64,000 nucleotides of DNA from positions 87,147-151,146 of the forward strand of contig SVLQ01000007.1 of NCBI GenBank assembly GCA_015067825.1, read 5' to 3'. Both the position numbers and the translations under genes were made by a program. Shown here one piece after another: positions 51,870 to 60,754 of this stretch; the first letter of the stretch is position 1; the number at the start of each line of letters is the position of its first letter. Source of the DNA: Oscillospiraceae bacterium. Its GTDB lineage: Bacteria > Bacillota > Clostridia > Oscillospirales > QAMX01. The notes under the pieces were generated by a model. That model saw only the letters and a list, made by a program, of their open reading frames with translations. It was not told where the DNA came from and ran no database searches.

Positions 51870-53480
51870 CTATTCCGTGATTTTCCCGGTATGGCGGGAA
51901 ACGATGCGATAGGGAGCATCAAATTCGTTGTCGGTGATTTCGGCCTCGCGGAGATACTCGAGCCAAATCGCATGGTACGCGCCCTGTGGCCGGGAAAAGC
52001 GGTTTTTCGTGAGTACCAGTTTTCCGTGGACAAATGCGGTCGATTCCTCGTCCATCACCTTCGGCGAATAGCGGATTACCGGCGTTTCCGGCCACATATG
52101 GCCGTATTCGCAGTCGATCACTTCGTTTTCGCGGAAGATGATCTCGCGCGTGCAGCCCGATTCAAACCAAAAGTTGCAGTCATCCTCGACCAAAAGGGCC
52201 GGGCCCCACAGCTTTTCAAATCTGTTTTGCTCGATCACAACCTTGCCGCGCGTCGTGCAGAGGATGCCGCGGCCGGAGGTCGGGCCGAAATCGCAGTTCC
52301 GCACGGTCAGATCCGGTGTCCAGTCGACGTTTTCGACCACATCTTTTCCCAAAACGAGCGTTTCCGGCAACGGTCGATCGAGCCACAGGCGGATGTCGGT
52401 GTCGTTCAGGCGATCAAACGCCGTGACAACGGTTTCGGCGTAGGGGATCAACGTATCCCAACGGATAAATTCCAATCGGTCGCCCGCGGCAAACGCCTGA
52501 AACCCCCAACTTTCCGCGTGCATAAAGCGCACGACCATGCTCTGCCCGTCTGCTTCGACCACGCGCAGGTGCGTACCGTGGACGTTGATGTGGTCATCCT
52601 GTGCGCCGCGTGCCCGGCAGCGTTCGATCAAAAGCTGACCGCGGCAGCCGGAGAACTGGAAAAAGTCGGCGGTGCTGGCGATTGTGCGCCCCTCGGCGGG
52701 GGTGAAATCACAATCGACGAAGGCGACATTTTCGCAGAACTGCGAAACCATGCCCAAACCGTGCATGAATTTCACGCGCAGGTTCTCAAACCGCAGATTT
52801 TTGCAGCGCTGGAAGAGACTGCCGACCTGATCGCGCACAATGCTGCGCGTCTGCATCACGTGCCCTGCCGGAAAGAAGGCGTCGGGATTGGCGAGCCGAA
52901 CGCGTACGGTTTGCGCGTCGATTTGTTCGACGGAGGTGAAGGCGAGATCGGATTTTTGGAAATCACGGCATTTTTCGGTCTGTGGGTCATAGAGCTTGAA
53001 GTAGCGGCCGCGCCCGAGGTGGTATTCTTCCCAGTAGGGGATCCCATTTTTGTCGGGTTCACCGAGCCAGCAGAGCTGATTGCCGTCAACGCGGAACAGG
53101 CAGTCGGGGTTCATACGCAAAATGCAGTCGCCACCGCTGTTTTCGACGATCGTAAATTCTGTCATCGTCGGCACGGCGTAGTCGATCGTGAGATTTTTCA
53201 CCGTGATATCTTCGCAGCGGTCGAAGAGCAGCGGCGTCATCTTGCCGTGGACGAGCAGTGTTGCACCGTTGCCATCGATTGTAATCTGTTTCTTTTCCTT
53301 TATATATAGCGCAGAATAACGACGGCCGGTGGGGTTCTCGTGCTGCTTGGCCGAATTGGAACAGTAGTAGCCCTCGAGGCAAAACGCATCGTCCTGCCAA
53401 ACGTGATAGGTTTTTCCGTGCCCCAAAACAAGATGATCGCCGTCTCGCAAGTCAAGACAACGCGCAGAAAGCTCGTTCAT
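51870..53480 (-). CDS. right-handed beta-helix glycosidase, GH110-like
   Basis: 536 residues, no signal peptide. Many short beta-helix turns (LLFDRCEDITVKNLTIDYA, LLIERCRARGAQDDHINVHG, LTVRNCDFGPTSGRGIL, VVIEQNRFEKLWGPALLVE). The GAQDDHINVHGT segment and overall plan resemble GH110 alpha-1,3-galactosidases, which act on blood-group-type glycans, but pectate-lyase-like relatives cannot be ruled out. ATG 53480 has AGAGG 11 bases upstream; a TTG four codons earlier touches that site. Confidence 0.75.
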   Translation of the reverse strand: MNELSARCLDLRDGDHLVLGHGKTYHVWQDDAFCLEGYYCSNSAKQHENPTGRRYSALYIKEKKQITIDGNGATLLVHGKMTPLLFDRCEDITVKNLTIDYAVPTMTEFTIVENSGGDCILRMNPDCLFRVDGNQLCWLGEPDKNGIPYWEEYHLGRGRYFKLYDPQTEKCRDFQKSDLAFTSVEQIDAQTVRVRLANPDAFFPAGHVMQTRSIVRDQVGSLFQRCKNLRFENLRVKFMHGLGMVSQFCENVAFVDCDFTPAEGRTIASTADFFQFSGCRGQLLIERCRARGAQDDHINVHGTHLRVVEADGQSMVVRFMHAESWGFQAFAAGDRLEFIRWDTLIPYAETVVTAFDRLNDTDIRLWLDRPLPETLVLGKDVVENVDWTPDLTVRNCDFGPTSGRGILCTTRGKVVIEQNRFEKLWGPALLVEDDCNFWFESGCTREIIFRENEVIDCEYGHMWPETPVIRYSPKVMDEESTAFVHGKLVLTKNRFSRPQGAYHAIWLEYLREAEITDNEFDAPYRIVSRHTGKITE

Positions 53481-53705
53481 ACTGCAAACCAACCTCTTTC
53501 TCCTCGTTTTCGCTCCTATTATACCATAAATTGATGTCGGAAGGGAAGATTTGATTTTAGCTTTGAAATTATGAAAAAGTTTTCAAAACTAAATAATTGG
53601 AAGAACAAACATCAATATATTGGAAAAGAAACACTTAACAAAAAGGATGGCAAAAAAAGGAGGAAATAGTGTTGTTATTTTTGTGATTTTTTTCAAAACT
53701 TAAGG

Positions 53706-53734
53706 TTGCAATACCTGGCGAACCGTGCTATAAT
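53706..53734 (+). promoter_or_regulatory. promoter of capsule operon
   Basis: TTGCAA, 17 bases, TATAAT; leaves a leader of about 140 bases before the Wzz gene. The upstream 53530-53700 is AT-rich with no gene seen. Confidence 0.8.
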
Positions 53735-53787
53735 TATCATGTATAAATTGGCGAGATGTTGCATTTACAACCTTTTTGATAATTTTC

Positions 53788-53856
53788 GGGTCGTTCCCAT
53801 AGACGAAGGCCGTTGTTTTGAACCGCCGAACTGTGGTTTGAGCTACCGCACGACCC
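53788..53856 (+). ncRNA. possible structured leader RNA of capsule operon
   Basis: GGGTCGT (53788-53794) pairs with ACGACCC (53850-53856), enclosing two further stems (GGCCGTT / AACCGCC with one mismatch, TGTGGT / ACCGCA), a three-way-junction layout in the leader, 23 bases before the Wzz ATG. No known riboswitch recognised. Confidence 0.4.
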
Positions 53857-53878
53857 TTGAGTGGGAGAAAGAATAGAA

Positions 53879-54646
53879 ATGGAAAACACCAAAAAGAAAA
53901 ACGGCGATTATTACACCATTGACCTTCTGCACATTGCCAAAGCTCTTTGGCACAGAGCTTGGCTCATCATTCTGTGTGCGGTGATCGTGGCGGCGGTCGG
54001 TTTCTCGATTGCGGCGTTTGCAATTACGCCGACCTACACTTCGTCGATCATGCTTTATGTCAACAATAGTTCTTTTTCTGTTGGCAACACCAGCTTCAGC
54101 ATCACTGCCTCTGAAATCAGTGCGGCGCAGAGCTTGGTCAAAACCTATGTTGTTATGCTCCAAAACCGCACAACATTGGAAATGGTCATTGAAAAAGCAG
54201 ATTTGCCCTATAACCATCGTCAGCTTGGCGGTATGCTGAGTGCCGCTTCCGTCAACGACACCGAAGTTCTGCAGATTACGGCAACTTCCACCGACCCGTA
54301 TGAAGCTGCCGACATCGTCAACTGTGTGGCCGAGGTTTTGCCGGTGCGTATTGCCGAGATCATTGAGGGCGCATCCATGGAAGTTGTTGACTATGGTGCG
54401 GTCAATCTGCAGAAGGTTGCCCCGAGCATCACTAAGTATACGATGATCGGCGGCGTTCTTGGTGGGCTGGTATCTGCGATGATTTTGGCAGTCTTTGCCG
54501 TGCTCGACGACACCATCCACGACGAAGACTACATCACGCAAACCTACGAATACCCGATCTTGGCCAAGATTCCGAACCTCCTCTCCAGTGGTTCCAAAAA
54601 CTACGGGTACCAGTCCTATTATAAAGTGCATTCCAATATAGAATAA
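53879..54646 (+). CDS. Wzz-type chain-length determinant / kinase modulator
   Basis: 255 residues. Two membrane helices, about 25-47 (AWLIILCAVIVAAVGFSIAA) and 195-217 (YTMIGGVLGGLVSAMILAVF), flank an extracytoplasmic helical domain: the CapA/CpsC plan of Firmicutes, which sets polymer length and activates the CpsD kinase next door. ATG 53879 has GGGAGAAAG upstream; a GTG six codons earlier is unlikely. Confidence 0.92.
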   Translation: MENTKKKNGDYYTIDLLHIAKALWHRAWLIILCAVIVAAVGFSIAAFAITPTYTSSIMLYVNNSSFSVGNTSFSITASEISAAQSLVKTYVVMLQNRTTLEMVIEKADLPYNHRQLGGMLSAASVNDTEVLQITATSTDPYEAADIVNCVAEVLPVRIAEIIEGASMEVVDYGAVNLQKVAPSITKYTMIGGVLGGLVSAMILAVFAVLDDTIHDEDYITQTYEYPILAKIPNLLSSGSKNYGYQSYYKVHSNIE

Positions 54647-54661
54647 AGGAGGAAAGATAAC

Positions 54662-55474
54662 GTGCGGCAATCCAAACGCAAAAACAGTGATTTGCTGATG
54701 CGCTCGGCAGAAACCGGGAAAACCTTGCATCGAAATCTCGATTTTACGGCAACCGAACAATATAAACTCCTGCGCACAAACCTTTCCTTCACGATTCCCG
54801 CTGATGTGAAATGCCCGATCATCGGCATTACCAGTTCGATGCGCGGTGAAGGCAAGAGCACGACCGCAGTCAATTTAGCATATGTTTTGGCGGAGAGCAA
54901 AAAACGTGTGCTCCTGATCGACGGTGACCTGCGTCTGCCGAGTATCGCCAAAAAAATGGAACTCGAGAACAAGCGCGGCCTGACAGATCTTCTGATGGGC
55001 TTTGAGGCGCAGGATCTGGTCGAATTCCGCTCCAATTTGTTTGATAACTGGTACATTGTGCCGTCCGGTAATTTGCCGCCGAACCCCTCGGAATTGCTTG
55101 GTTCGCGCCGCATGGAATCTGCACTCGAAACCTTCACTGGACTGTTCGACTACATCATCATCGACCTGCCGCCGGTCAACATTGTTTCCGACGCGTTGGC
55201 GATTTCCCGACTGATTACCGGCATGATCGTTGTTGTCCGTGAAGACTACACCGAAAAGAAGGAACTGGAAAACTGTTTCCGTTTCTTGAATCTTTCGGAT
55301 GTCAAGATCCTCGGCTGTGTCATCAATGAGACGAAAAACGGTTCCGGCAAGTATGGGAAATATAAGAAATATAAATACTACCGGAAAAACGGTTATGGCT
55401 ACGGCTATGGATACGGTTACGGACACAACCGTTCCAACAGCCGCAATGATCAAACGTCGAACGAAACCGTATGA
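54662..55474 (+). CDS. cpsD: CpsD/CapB-type bacterial tyrosine kinase
   Basis: 270 residues. BY-kinase motifs: Walker A SSMRGEGKST at 58-67, Walker A' VLLIDGDLRLP at 83-93, Walker B YIIIDLPP, and a C-terminal tyrosine cluster starting near 229 (KYGKYKKYKYYRKN, then a five-fold GY repeat), the autophosphorylation site. Start is GTG with AGGAGG upstream. Partner of the Wzz-type protein and the CpsB phosphatase. Confidence 0.94.
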   Translation: MRQSKRKNSDLLMRSAETGKTLHRNLDFTATEQYKLLRTNLSFTIPADVKCPIIGITSSMRGEGKSTTAVNLAYVLAESKKRVLLIDGDLRLPSIAKKMELENKRGLTDLLMGFEAQDLVEFRSNLFDNWYIVPSGNLPPNPSELLGSRRMESALETFTGLFDYIIIDLPPVNIVSDALAISRLITGMIVVVREDYTEKKELENCFRFLNLSDVKILGCVINETKNGSGKYGKYKKYKYYRKNGYGYGYGYGYGHNRSNSRNDQTSNETV

Positions 55475-56163
55475 TCGATTTCCACAGTCATATATTGCCG
55501 GGAATCGACGACGGCAGCCGCAGTACGGAAGAAAGCGTGGCTATGCTGCAAGCGCTGGCGAAGCAGGGGATCGAGACTGTTGTGGCCACCCCTCATTTCT
55601 ACGCCGATGAGACTTCTGTTTCCGCGTTTTTAGAGCAGCGGGACGCGGCGGTAAACGCGATTGCGGACGCTGCAGCATCGGAATGTCCGCAATGGATCGT
55701 CGGCGCTGAGGTTCTCTACTATCCGGGTATCAGCCGCCTGCAGGGGTTGGAACTGCTGAAGCTTGGAGAAAGTAAGCTCCTTCTGCTCGAAATGCCGGTG
55801 GAAAAATGGACCGATTATACTGTGCGAGAGGTGGCTGAAGTTGCTGCTTCTCCCGGCATCAAAGTTTGTCTCGCGCATATCGAACGCTATCTGGCAGACC
55901 AAAGCGATAAAACGTGGGATCGGCTCTATGAGAGCGGGATCCTGATGCAGAGCAATGCGAGCTTTTTCCTCGGTTTTTCCACCAAGCGCAAAGCGATGCG
56001 CATGCTTAGCGACGGTCGGATCCATCTGCTTGGTTCCGATTGCCACAACCTGACCAACCGTCCGCCGCGCATCGGCGAGGCGTACACTGCAATCGGAAAG
56101 AAGCTCGGCGAAGCGTTTGTCCATCAAATGTGTGAGCTTGGGAATCACCTGCTCTCACATTGA
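55471..56163 (+). CDS. cpsB: CpsB-type PHP tyrosine-protein phosphatase
   Basis: 230 residues. PHP metal motif MIDFHSHILPGIDDGS at the N-terminus, VVATPHFYADE, LLEMP and a late GSDCHN supply the metal ligands. Dephosphorylates CpsD. Overlaps cpsD by 4 bases, so tightly coupled. Confidence 0.94.
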   Translation: MIDFHSHILPGIDDGSRSTEESVAMLQALAKQGIETVVATPHFYADETSVSAFLEQRDAAVNAIADAAASECPQWIVGAEVLYYPGISRLQGLELLKLGESKLLLLEMPVEKWTDYTVREVAEVAASPGIKVCLAHIERYLADQSDKTWDRLYESGILMQSNASFFLGFSTKRKAMRMLSDGRIHLLGSDCHNLTNRPPRIGEAYTAIGKKLGEAFVHQMCELGNHLLSH

Positions 56164-56223
56164 TTATAAATGAGTAAACAAAACCAAAAAAGTTCCATAT
56201 GGAATGGAAAGGGAGTTACAAAC

Positions 56224-56919
56224 ATGAAAAAAGTTCTCGCAATTTTCCTCGCCGTTGTGATGATGGCCAGCATGAGCCTGTCGGTTCTGGCCGTGTCCGA
56301 CAATTTCCTTGAAAGCCCATCGAAACGTGTCGGTCCGGAACTTGTCGACTTCTCGGGCGTGGCCGAAGGCTGCACCGTGGCTCTGCGCGTTGTTCCGTTC
56401 TCCAATCGCAGCATCATGGACGAAGCGATGCGTCTGGTGCTGGAAGAATCGTACGATACGATCGTCAACACTGCTAATGTCGGCGACCTCAATGCCGACT
56501 TGAACAAAAAAGCCAATGAACTGAATATTCCTGCGCAATATCTCGTGGTGAGCGATCTCTTTGACGTCCACACGATCGGCTGTGATCTGCCGCACCACCA
56601 TGGTCCCTACACCGTCACGATTTCGGCGGATCTGCTGGAACGCTTTGTCGGTCTGATCCACTATAAGAACAGCGCGTGGGAGCTGATTACCAGTGCGTCC
56701 GTGTCCGGCGATAACCTGACCTTCACCGTGAACGAGCTTTCTCCGTTTGCGATCGTCATCAACACGGATCCGGATTTCGTCGATCCGTCGCAGGGCGGCG
56801 AAGACAACCCGCCGACGGGCGATGATAGCCACATCGGCATCTATGTCGCCGTGATGGTCGTTGCGGGTCTCGCGATGATCGCGCTGTGGCGCAGCTCGAA
56901 GAAACAGAGCAGCAAATAA
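56224..56919 (+). CDS. secreted cell-wall-anchored protein with NPPTG tail
   Basis: 231 residues. Signal peptide at 1-24 (KKVLAIFLAVVMMASMSLSVLA), a globular region without known motif, then NPPTGDDSHIG, a hydrophobic helix (YVAVMVVAGLAMIALW) and RSSKKQ: the plan of a sortase substrate of the NPxTG type used by many Clostridia. AAGGGAG lies about 10 bases before ATG 56224. Placed between the CpsB phosphatase and LCP ligase, so probably expressed with the capsule and linked to the wall. Confidence 0.8.
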   Translation: MKKVLAIFLAVVMMASMSLSVLAVSDNFLESPSKRVGPELVDFSGVAEGCTVALRVVPFSNRSIMDEAMRLVLEESYDTIVNTANVGDLNADLNKKANELNIPAQYLVVSDLFDVHTIGCDLPHHHGPYTVTISADLLERFVGLIHYKNSAWELITSASVSGDNLTFTVNELSPFAIVINTDPDFVDPSQGGEDNPPTGDDSHIGIYVAVMVVAGLAMIALWRSSKKQSSK

Positions 56920-56940
56920 GATCGGGAAGAGGTAGCCACA

Positions 56941-57933
56941 ATGGGAAAGACGCATAGAAACCGAAAATATCTGCTCCAAGTCAGCATGGTCGTGCTTGCG
57001 GTCGTCTTTCTCGTGGCCGCGGTTTTGTTCCTGACGGAATTGTGGGAGAAAAAACGCGGACAGTATACGGGGACCGGCTCCCAAACAGCCTTTCTAGAGC
57101 ACGGCGGGAAGTCTTACGCACTGCGCAGCGACGTTGAGACCTTTTTGGTGATCGGCCTTGACAGTGACGAACTCAGCACGGATACGATTGGCTACGCCAA
57201 CAACAGTGTGGCCGACTTCTTGATGCTTGTAGTGATTGATAACACGGCGGAGTCGTACTCGGTCGTGCAGATCAACCGCGATACGATCGCCGAAATTAAC
57301 CGTCTTGGCGTTGCCGGTCAAAAGTTGGATACCGTTTCGCAGCAGATTGCCCTTGCTTATACCTATGGTAACGGCAGGGAAGTGAGCTGCCGCAACACGG
57401 TAGACGCGGTTTCGACCTTGCTGAAAAACATAAGGGTTCACCACTACGCCGCAATGGCGATGGAGACAGTTCCTGTGCTCAACGATTTGGTCGGTGGTGT
57501 CACGGTGACGGTGATGGATGATTTCAGCGGGATCGATCCCACGTTGGTGCAGGGAACGGAAGTAACGCTGCAAGGCGAACAGGCGCTGCTTTACGTGCGT
57601 GCTCGTCAGGGAATGGAAGACAGCAGCAACCTCCACCGCATGGAGCGCCAGCGCCAGTATGTCAAGGCGCTTTATGAACAGGTGCTGTCACAGGCAGAGG
57701 CCTCGGAGAGCTTTATCGCCGAGACGATTGCTTCACTGAATGACCGTTTGCTTTCTGACTGTTCTGTTACCAAACTGCAAACACTCTTTGAGCGGATTGC
57801 AGACTATGAGTTCACAGGAATCCGCGAGCTTGCCGGCGAAAGTGTTGCCGGCGAACGTTTTATGGAGTTCTACCCCGACGATGCCGCCCTCAGCGAACTC
57901 GTCATCGAGCTCCTTTGTACTGAAGAAGAGTAA
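56941..57933 (+). CDS. LytR-CpsA-Psr (LCP) family ligase
   Basis: 330 residues. Membrane anchor at about 12-34, then the LCP domain: FLVIGLDSDE, VADFLMLVVID, VVQINRDTIAEI, and the late LYVRARQGMEDSSNLHRMERQRQYVKA, with the conserved Asp and Arg residues. It transfers polymer from the lipid carrier to peptidoglycan. Fits the capsule operon. Confidence 0.92.
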   Translation: MGKTHRNRKYLLQVSMVVLAVVFLVAAVLFLTELWEKKRGQYTGTGSQTAFLEHGGKSYALRSDVETFLVIGLDSDELSTDTIGYANNSVADFLMLVVIDNTAESYSVVQINRDTIAEINRLGVAGQKLDTVSQQIALAYTYGNGREVSCRNTVDAVSTLLKNIRVHHYAAMAMETVPVLNDLVGGVTVTVMDDFSGIDPTLVQGTEVTLQGEQALLYVRARQGMEDSSNLHRMERQRQYVKALYEQVLSQAEASESFIAETIASLNDRLLSDCSVTKLQTLFERIADYEFTGIRELAGESVAGERFMEFYPDDAALSELVIELLCTEEE

Positions 57934-57938
57934 TCAGA

Positions 57939-57969
57939 CCCTCCCGCGGTGGACTTCACTACGGGAGGG
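57939..57969 (+). terminator. hairpin after LCP gene
   Basis: CCCTCCCG / CGGGAGGG stem, 15-base loop, no clear T-run. It may be a partial terminator dividing regulatory from biosynthetic genes. Confidence 0.55.
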
Positions 57970-58036
57970 ATCTTGGTACTTGAAAAGAGATTATTATCAT
58001 CGCTCCACTCTGAGAGATGCAATGGGAGACCGTGCT

Positions 58037-59092
58037 ATGAGCGCATTTACCAATAAAACGCTATTAATCACCGGAGGAACCGGCTCGTTTGGCAACGCCG
58101 TGCTCAATCGCTTTTTAAAAACGGATATTGGCGAGATCCGCATTTTCTCGCGCGACGAGAAAAAACAGGACGATATGCGCCATGAATTTCAGGCGCGGAT
58201 GCCGGAAGTTGCCGGGAAGATCAAGTTCTATATCGGCGATGTCCGCGATATCGCCTCTATCCGCAATGCCATGCACGGTGTCGATTATATTTTCCATGCT
58301 GCCGCTTTGAAGCAAGTGCCGTCGTGCGAGTTCTTCCCGGTAGAAGCGGTGAAGACGAATGTTCTCGGTACGGACAATGTGCTGACTGCCGCTATCGAAG
58401 ACGGTGTCAAGCGCGTGATCTGCCTCTCGACGGATAAAGCGGCCTATCCGGTCAACGCGATGGGAACGTCGAAGGCGATGATGGAAAAAGTGGTCGTGGC
58501 AAAATCGCGGACGGTCAAGCCGGAAGCGACGACGATCTGTTGCACGCGCTACGGCAACGTCATGTGCAGCCGCGGTTCGGTTATTCCTCTTTGGATTGAC
58601 CAGATCAAAGCGGGAAATCCGATTACGATCACTGAACCGACGATGACGCGCTTTATCATGTCGCTCGACGAAGCGGTCGATCTCGTGTTGTTTGCGTTTG
58701 AAAACGGCGTTTCGGGCGATATTCTGGTGCAAAAAGCACCGGCCTGCACGATCGAGACGCTGGCCAAAGCCGTTTGCGAACTGTTTGCGCCTGAGACGGA
58801 GATCAAGGTGATTGGTATTCGCCATGGCGAAAAGATGTATGAAACTTTGCTGACCAATGAAGAGTGCGCCAATGCCACGGATATGGGGAATTTCTACCGC
58901 GTGCCGTCGGATAAGCGCGATCTGAACTACGATAAATTCTTTAACAGCGGTGATACCGAACGCAATCACCTCACGGAGTTCAACTCCAATAATACCGAGC
59001 TTTTGGATGTCGAAGGCGTCAAACAGAAGCTCCTGTCCCTCGCCTACATCCGCGATGAACTCGCAGCGCTGGAAAAGGAGCGCGCACAATGA
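58037..59092 (+). CDS. capE: UDP-GlcNAc 4,6-dehydratase/5-epimerase (CapE/FnlA-type)
   Basis: 351 residues. NAD-binding GGTGSFGNAVL at about 12-22, HAAALKQVPSCEFFPVEAVKTN, CLSTDKAAYPVNAMGTSKAMMEK (Met-Lys in the Tyr-Lys position, as in CapE), and ICCTRYGNVMCSRGSVIPL. First of three steps to UDP-N-acetyl-L-fucosamine. GGGAG lies 8 bases before ATG 58037. Directly followed by capF and capG homologs. Confidence 0.93.
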   Translation: MSAFTNKTLLITGGTGSFGNAVLNRFLKTDIGEIRIFSRDEKKQDDMRHEFQARMPEVAGKIKFYIGDVRDIASIRNAMHGVDYIFHAAALKQVPSCEFFPVEAVKTNVLGTDNVLTAAIEDGVKRVICLSTDKAAYPVNAMGTSKAMMEKVVVAKSRTVKPEATTICCTRYGNVMCSRGSVIPLWIDQIKAGNPITITEPTMTRFIMSLDEAVDLVLFAFENGVSGDILVQKAPACTIETLAKAVCELFAPETEIKVIGIRHGEKMYETLLTNEECANATDMGNFYRVPSDKRDLNYDKFFNSGDTERNHLTEFNSNNTELLDVEGVKQKLLSLAYIRDELAALEKERAQ

Positions 59093-60285
59093 AAATTTTA
59101 ATCACCGGAGCACAGGGGTTTGTCGGTAAAAACCTGACGGCCGCTCTCGCCAACATTCGCAACGGCAAAGACCGGACGCACCCGGAGCTTTCTATTGACG
59201 AGCTTTTTCTCTACGATGTCGATTCTAATCCAGCTGTCCTTGCGGACTACTGCGAAAAGGCAGAGTTCGTTTTCCACCTGGCAGGGGTCAATCGCCCGCA
59301 GAATGCAGAAGAATTCATGCAGGGGAATTTCGGCTTTACCTCGACGCTGCTTGAAACATTGAAGGCTTGCGGCAACACTTGCCCGGTGGTGCTTTCCAGC
59401 TCGATTCAGGCGACCTTGATCGGCCGCTACGACAGCGACTACGGCCGCAGCAAAAAGGCCGGTGAAGACCTGCTGTTTACCTATGGGGAAGAAACCGGTG
59501 CCAAGGTTTTGGTCTACCGCTTCCCGAATCTTTTTGGCAAGTGGTGCCGCCCGAATTATAACTCCGCTGTCGCAACTTTCTGTCATAACATTGCCAACGA
59601 CCTGCCGATTACCGTGAATGATCCGGCAGTTTCATTAGAACTTTTGTATATCGACGACTTGGTCGATGAAATGCTGTGCGCCCTAGCCGGAAACGAGCAC
59701 CGCTGTGAATTCAATGGAATTCAGACTGTTCTGACCGCAACCGGCCGTTACTGTGCCGCACCGACCACGCATAAAGTCACATTGGGTGAGATTGTCTCAC
59801 TGCTCGAATCGTTTGCATCTCAGCCGCAAACGCTTGTGGTGCCGGAAATTCCGGTCGGTTCGTTTGCAAAGAAACTGTACTCGACCTACCTCTCTTATCT
59901 GCCGAAGGAAAAAATCGCCGTGCCGTTGAAGATGAATGTCGATCCGCGCGGGAGTTTTACGGAATTTCTAAAGAGCGCCAACTGCGGCCAAGTTTCGGTG
60001 AATATTTCGAACCCCGGAATCACCAAAGGCCAGCACTGGCACCATACCAAGTGGGAGTTCTTTCTGGTCGTTGCCGGCCATGGTTTGATGCAAATGCGGA
60101 AGATCGGCAGCGACGAAGTGATCGAGTTTGAGGTCAGCGACGAGAAGCTGGAAGCCGTGCATATGCTTCCGGGCTATACACACAATCTGATCAACCTGAG
60201 CGAAACAGAAAAATTGGTCACGGTGATGTGGGCCAATGAATGCTTTGATCCCAACCATCCAGATACTTTCTTTGAGGTTGTATAA
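59089..60285 (+). CDS. capF: CapF-type bifunctional reductase (SDR plus cupin)
   Basis: 398 residues. N-terminal SDR with ITGAQGFVGKN at about 5-15 and SDYGRSKKAGEDL; from about 270 a cupin with PRGSFTEFLK, GQVSVNISNPGITKGQHWHHTKWEFF and PGYTHNLINLS. This fusion is specific to CapF/FnlB, which reduces the keto sugar intermediate. Overlaps capE by 4 bases. Confidence 0.94.
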   Translation: MKILITGAQGFVGKNLTAALANIRNGKDRTHPELSIDELFLYDVDSNPAVLADYCEKAEFVFHLAGVNRPQNAEEFMQGNFGFTSTLLETLKACGNTCPVVLSSSIQATLIGRYDSDYGRSKKAGEDLLFTYGEETGAKVLVYRFPNLFGKWCRPNYNSAVATFCHNIANDLPITVNDPAVSLELLYIDDLVDEMLCALAGNEHRCEFNGIQTVLTATGRYCAAPTTHKVTLGEIVSLLESFASQPQTLVVPEIPVGSFAKKLYSTYLSYLPKEKIAVPLKMNVDPRGSFTEFLKSANCGQVSVNISNPGITKGQHWHHTKWEFFLVVAGHGLMQMRKIGSDEVIEFEVSDEKLEAVHMLPGYTHNLINLSETEKLVTVMWANECFDPNHPDTFFEVV

Positions 60286-60286
60286 C

Positions 60287-60754
60287 TTGAAAACCAATCG
60301 CTTGCTTTGCTTTTTGCTGGCACTGACTGTGGCTGTGACAGCTTTTATCTTTTACCAATCGCTGCGAGGTCCTGAGGAATCCAATGCGTCCAGCGGCACG
60401 ATTGTGGAGATCGTAGAACCTGCTTTAGAGTATCTCGCCGGGGAGGGCAATTGGGACGCCAACTTCCTGGTGCGGAAAGGTGGCCACTTGAGTGAATATT
60501 GCGCACTTGGTGCGGTGGTGATGCTGACGGCGATCCAGCTCTGCAAGCGCAGCCGCACGTGGTTTGGGTTTGCGTTCTTCTATGTGCTGGCTGCCGCGGT
60601 GACGGATGAATTCATCCAGAGCTTTACCGGTCGGTCGAGCATGGTCAGCGACGTGCTGATCGATTTCACTGGCGCGATGATTGGATTTTGCTTGGTGGCG
60701 GTGATCCGCAAGCTGTGCAAGAGTAAGGAACAGAAAAAACATGATGAAAACTGA
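60287..60754 (+). CDS. VanZ-like membrane protein
   Basis: 155 residues. Four hydrophobic helices, KGGHLSEYCALGAVVM and AVTDEFIQSFTGRSSMVSDVLIDFTGAMIG match the VanZ family (charged GR..D..D motif). TTG start at 60287 is inferred: it follows the capF stop by one base with GAGG 9 bases upstream; an ATG at 60236 inside capF is the alternative. Overlaps capG by 14 bases. Role in a capsule operon unknown. Confidence 0.85.
   Translation: MKTNRLLCFLLALTVAVTAFIFYQSLRGPEESNASSGTIVEIVEPALEYLAGEGNWDANFLVRKGGHLSEYCALGAVVMLTAIQLCKRSRTWFGFAFFYVLAAAVTDEFIQSFTGRSSMVSDVLIDFTGAMIGFCLVAVIRKLCKSKEQKKHDEN

Noticed and set aside
50901..53309. 802-residue plus-strand frame across lipoprotein 3 and the beta-helix gene
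   Set aside because: Crosses a strong terminator and two real genes in the wrong frame and strand.
53530..53700. Possible gene upstream of the capsule promoter
   Set aside because: AT-rich, no open frame with a start and ribosome site on either strand.
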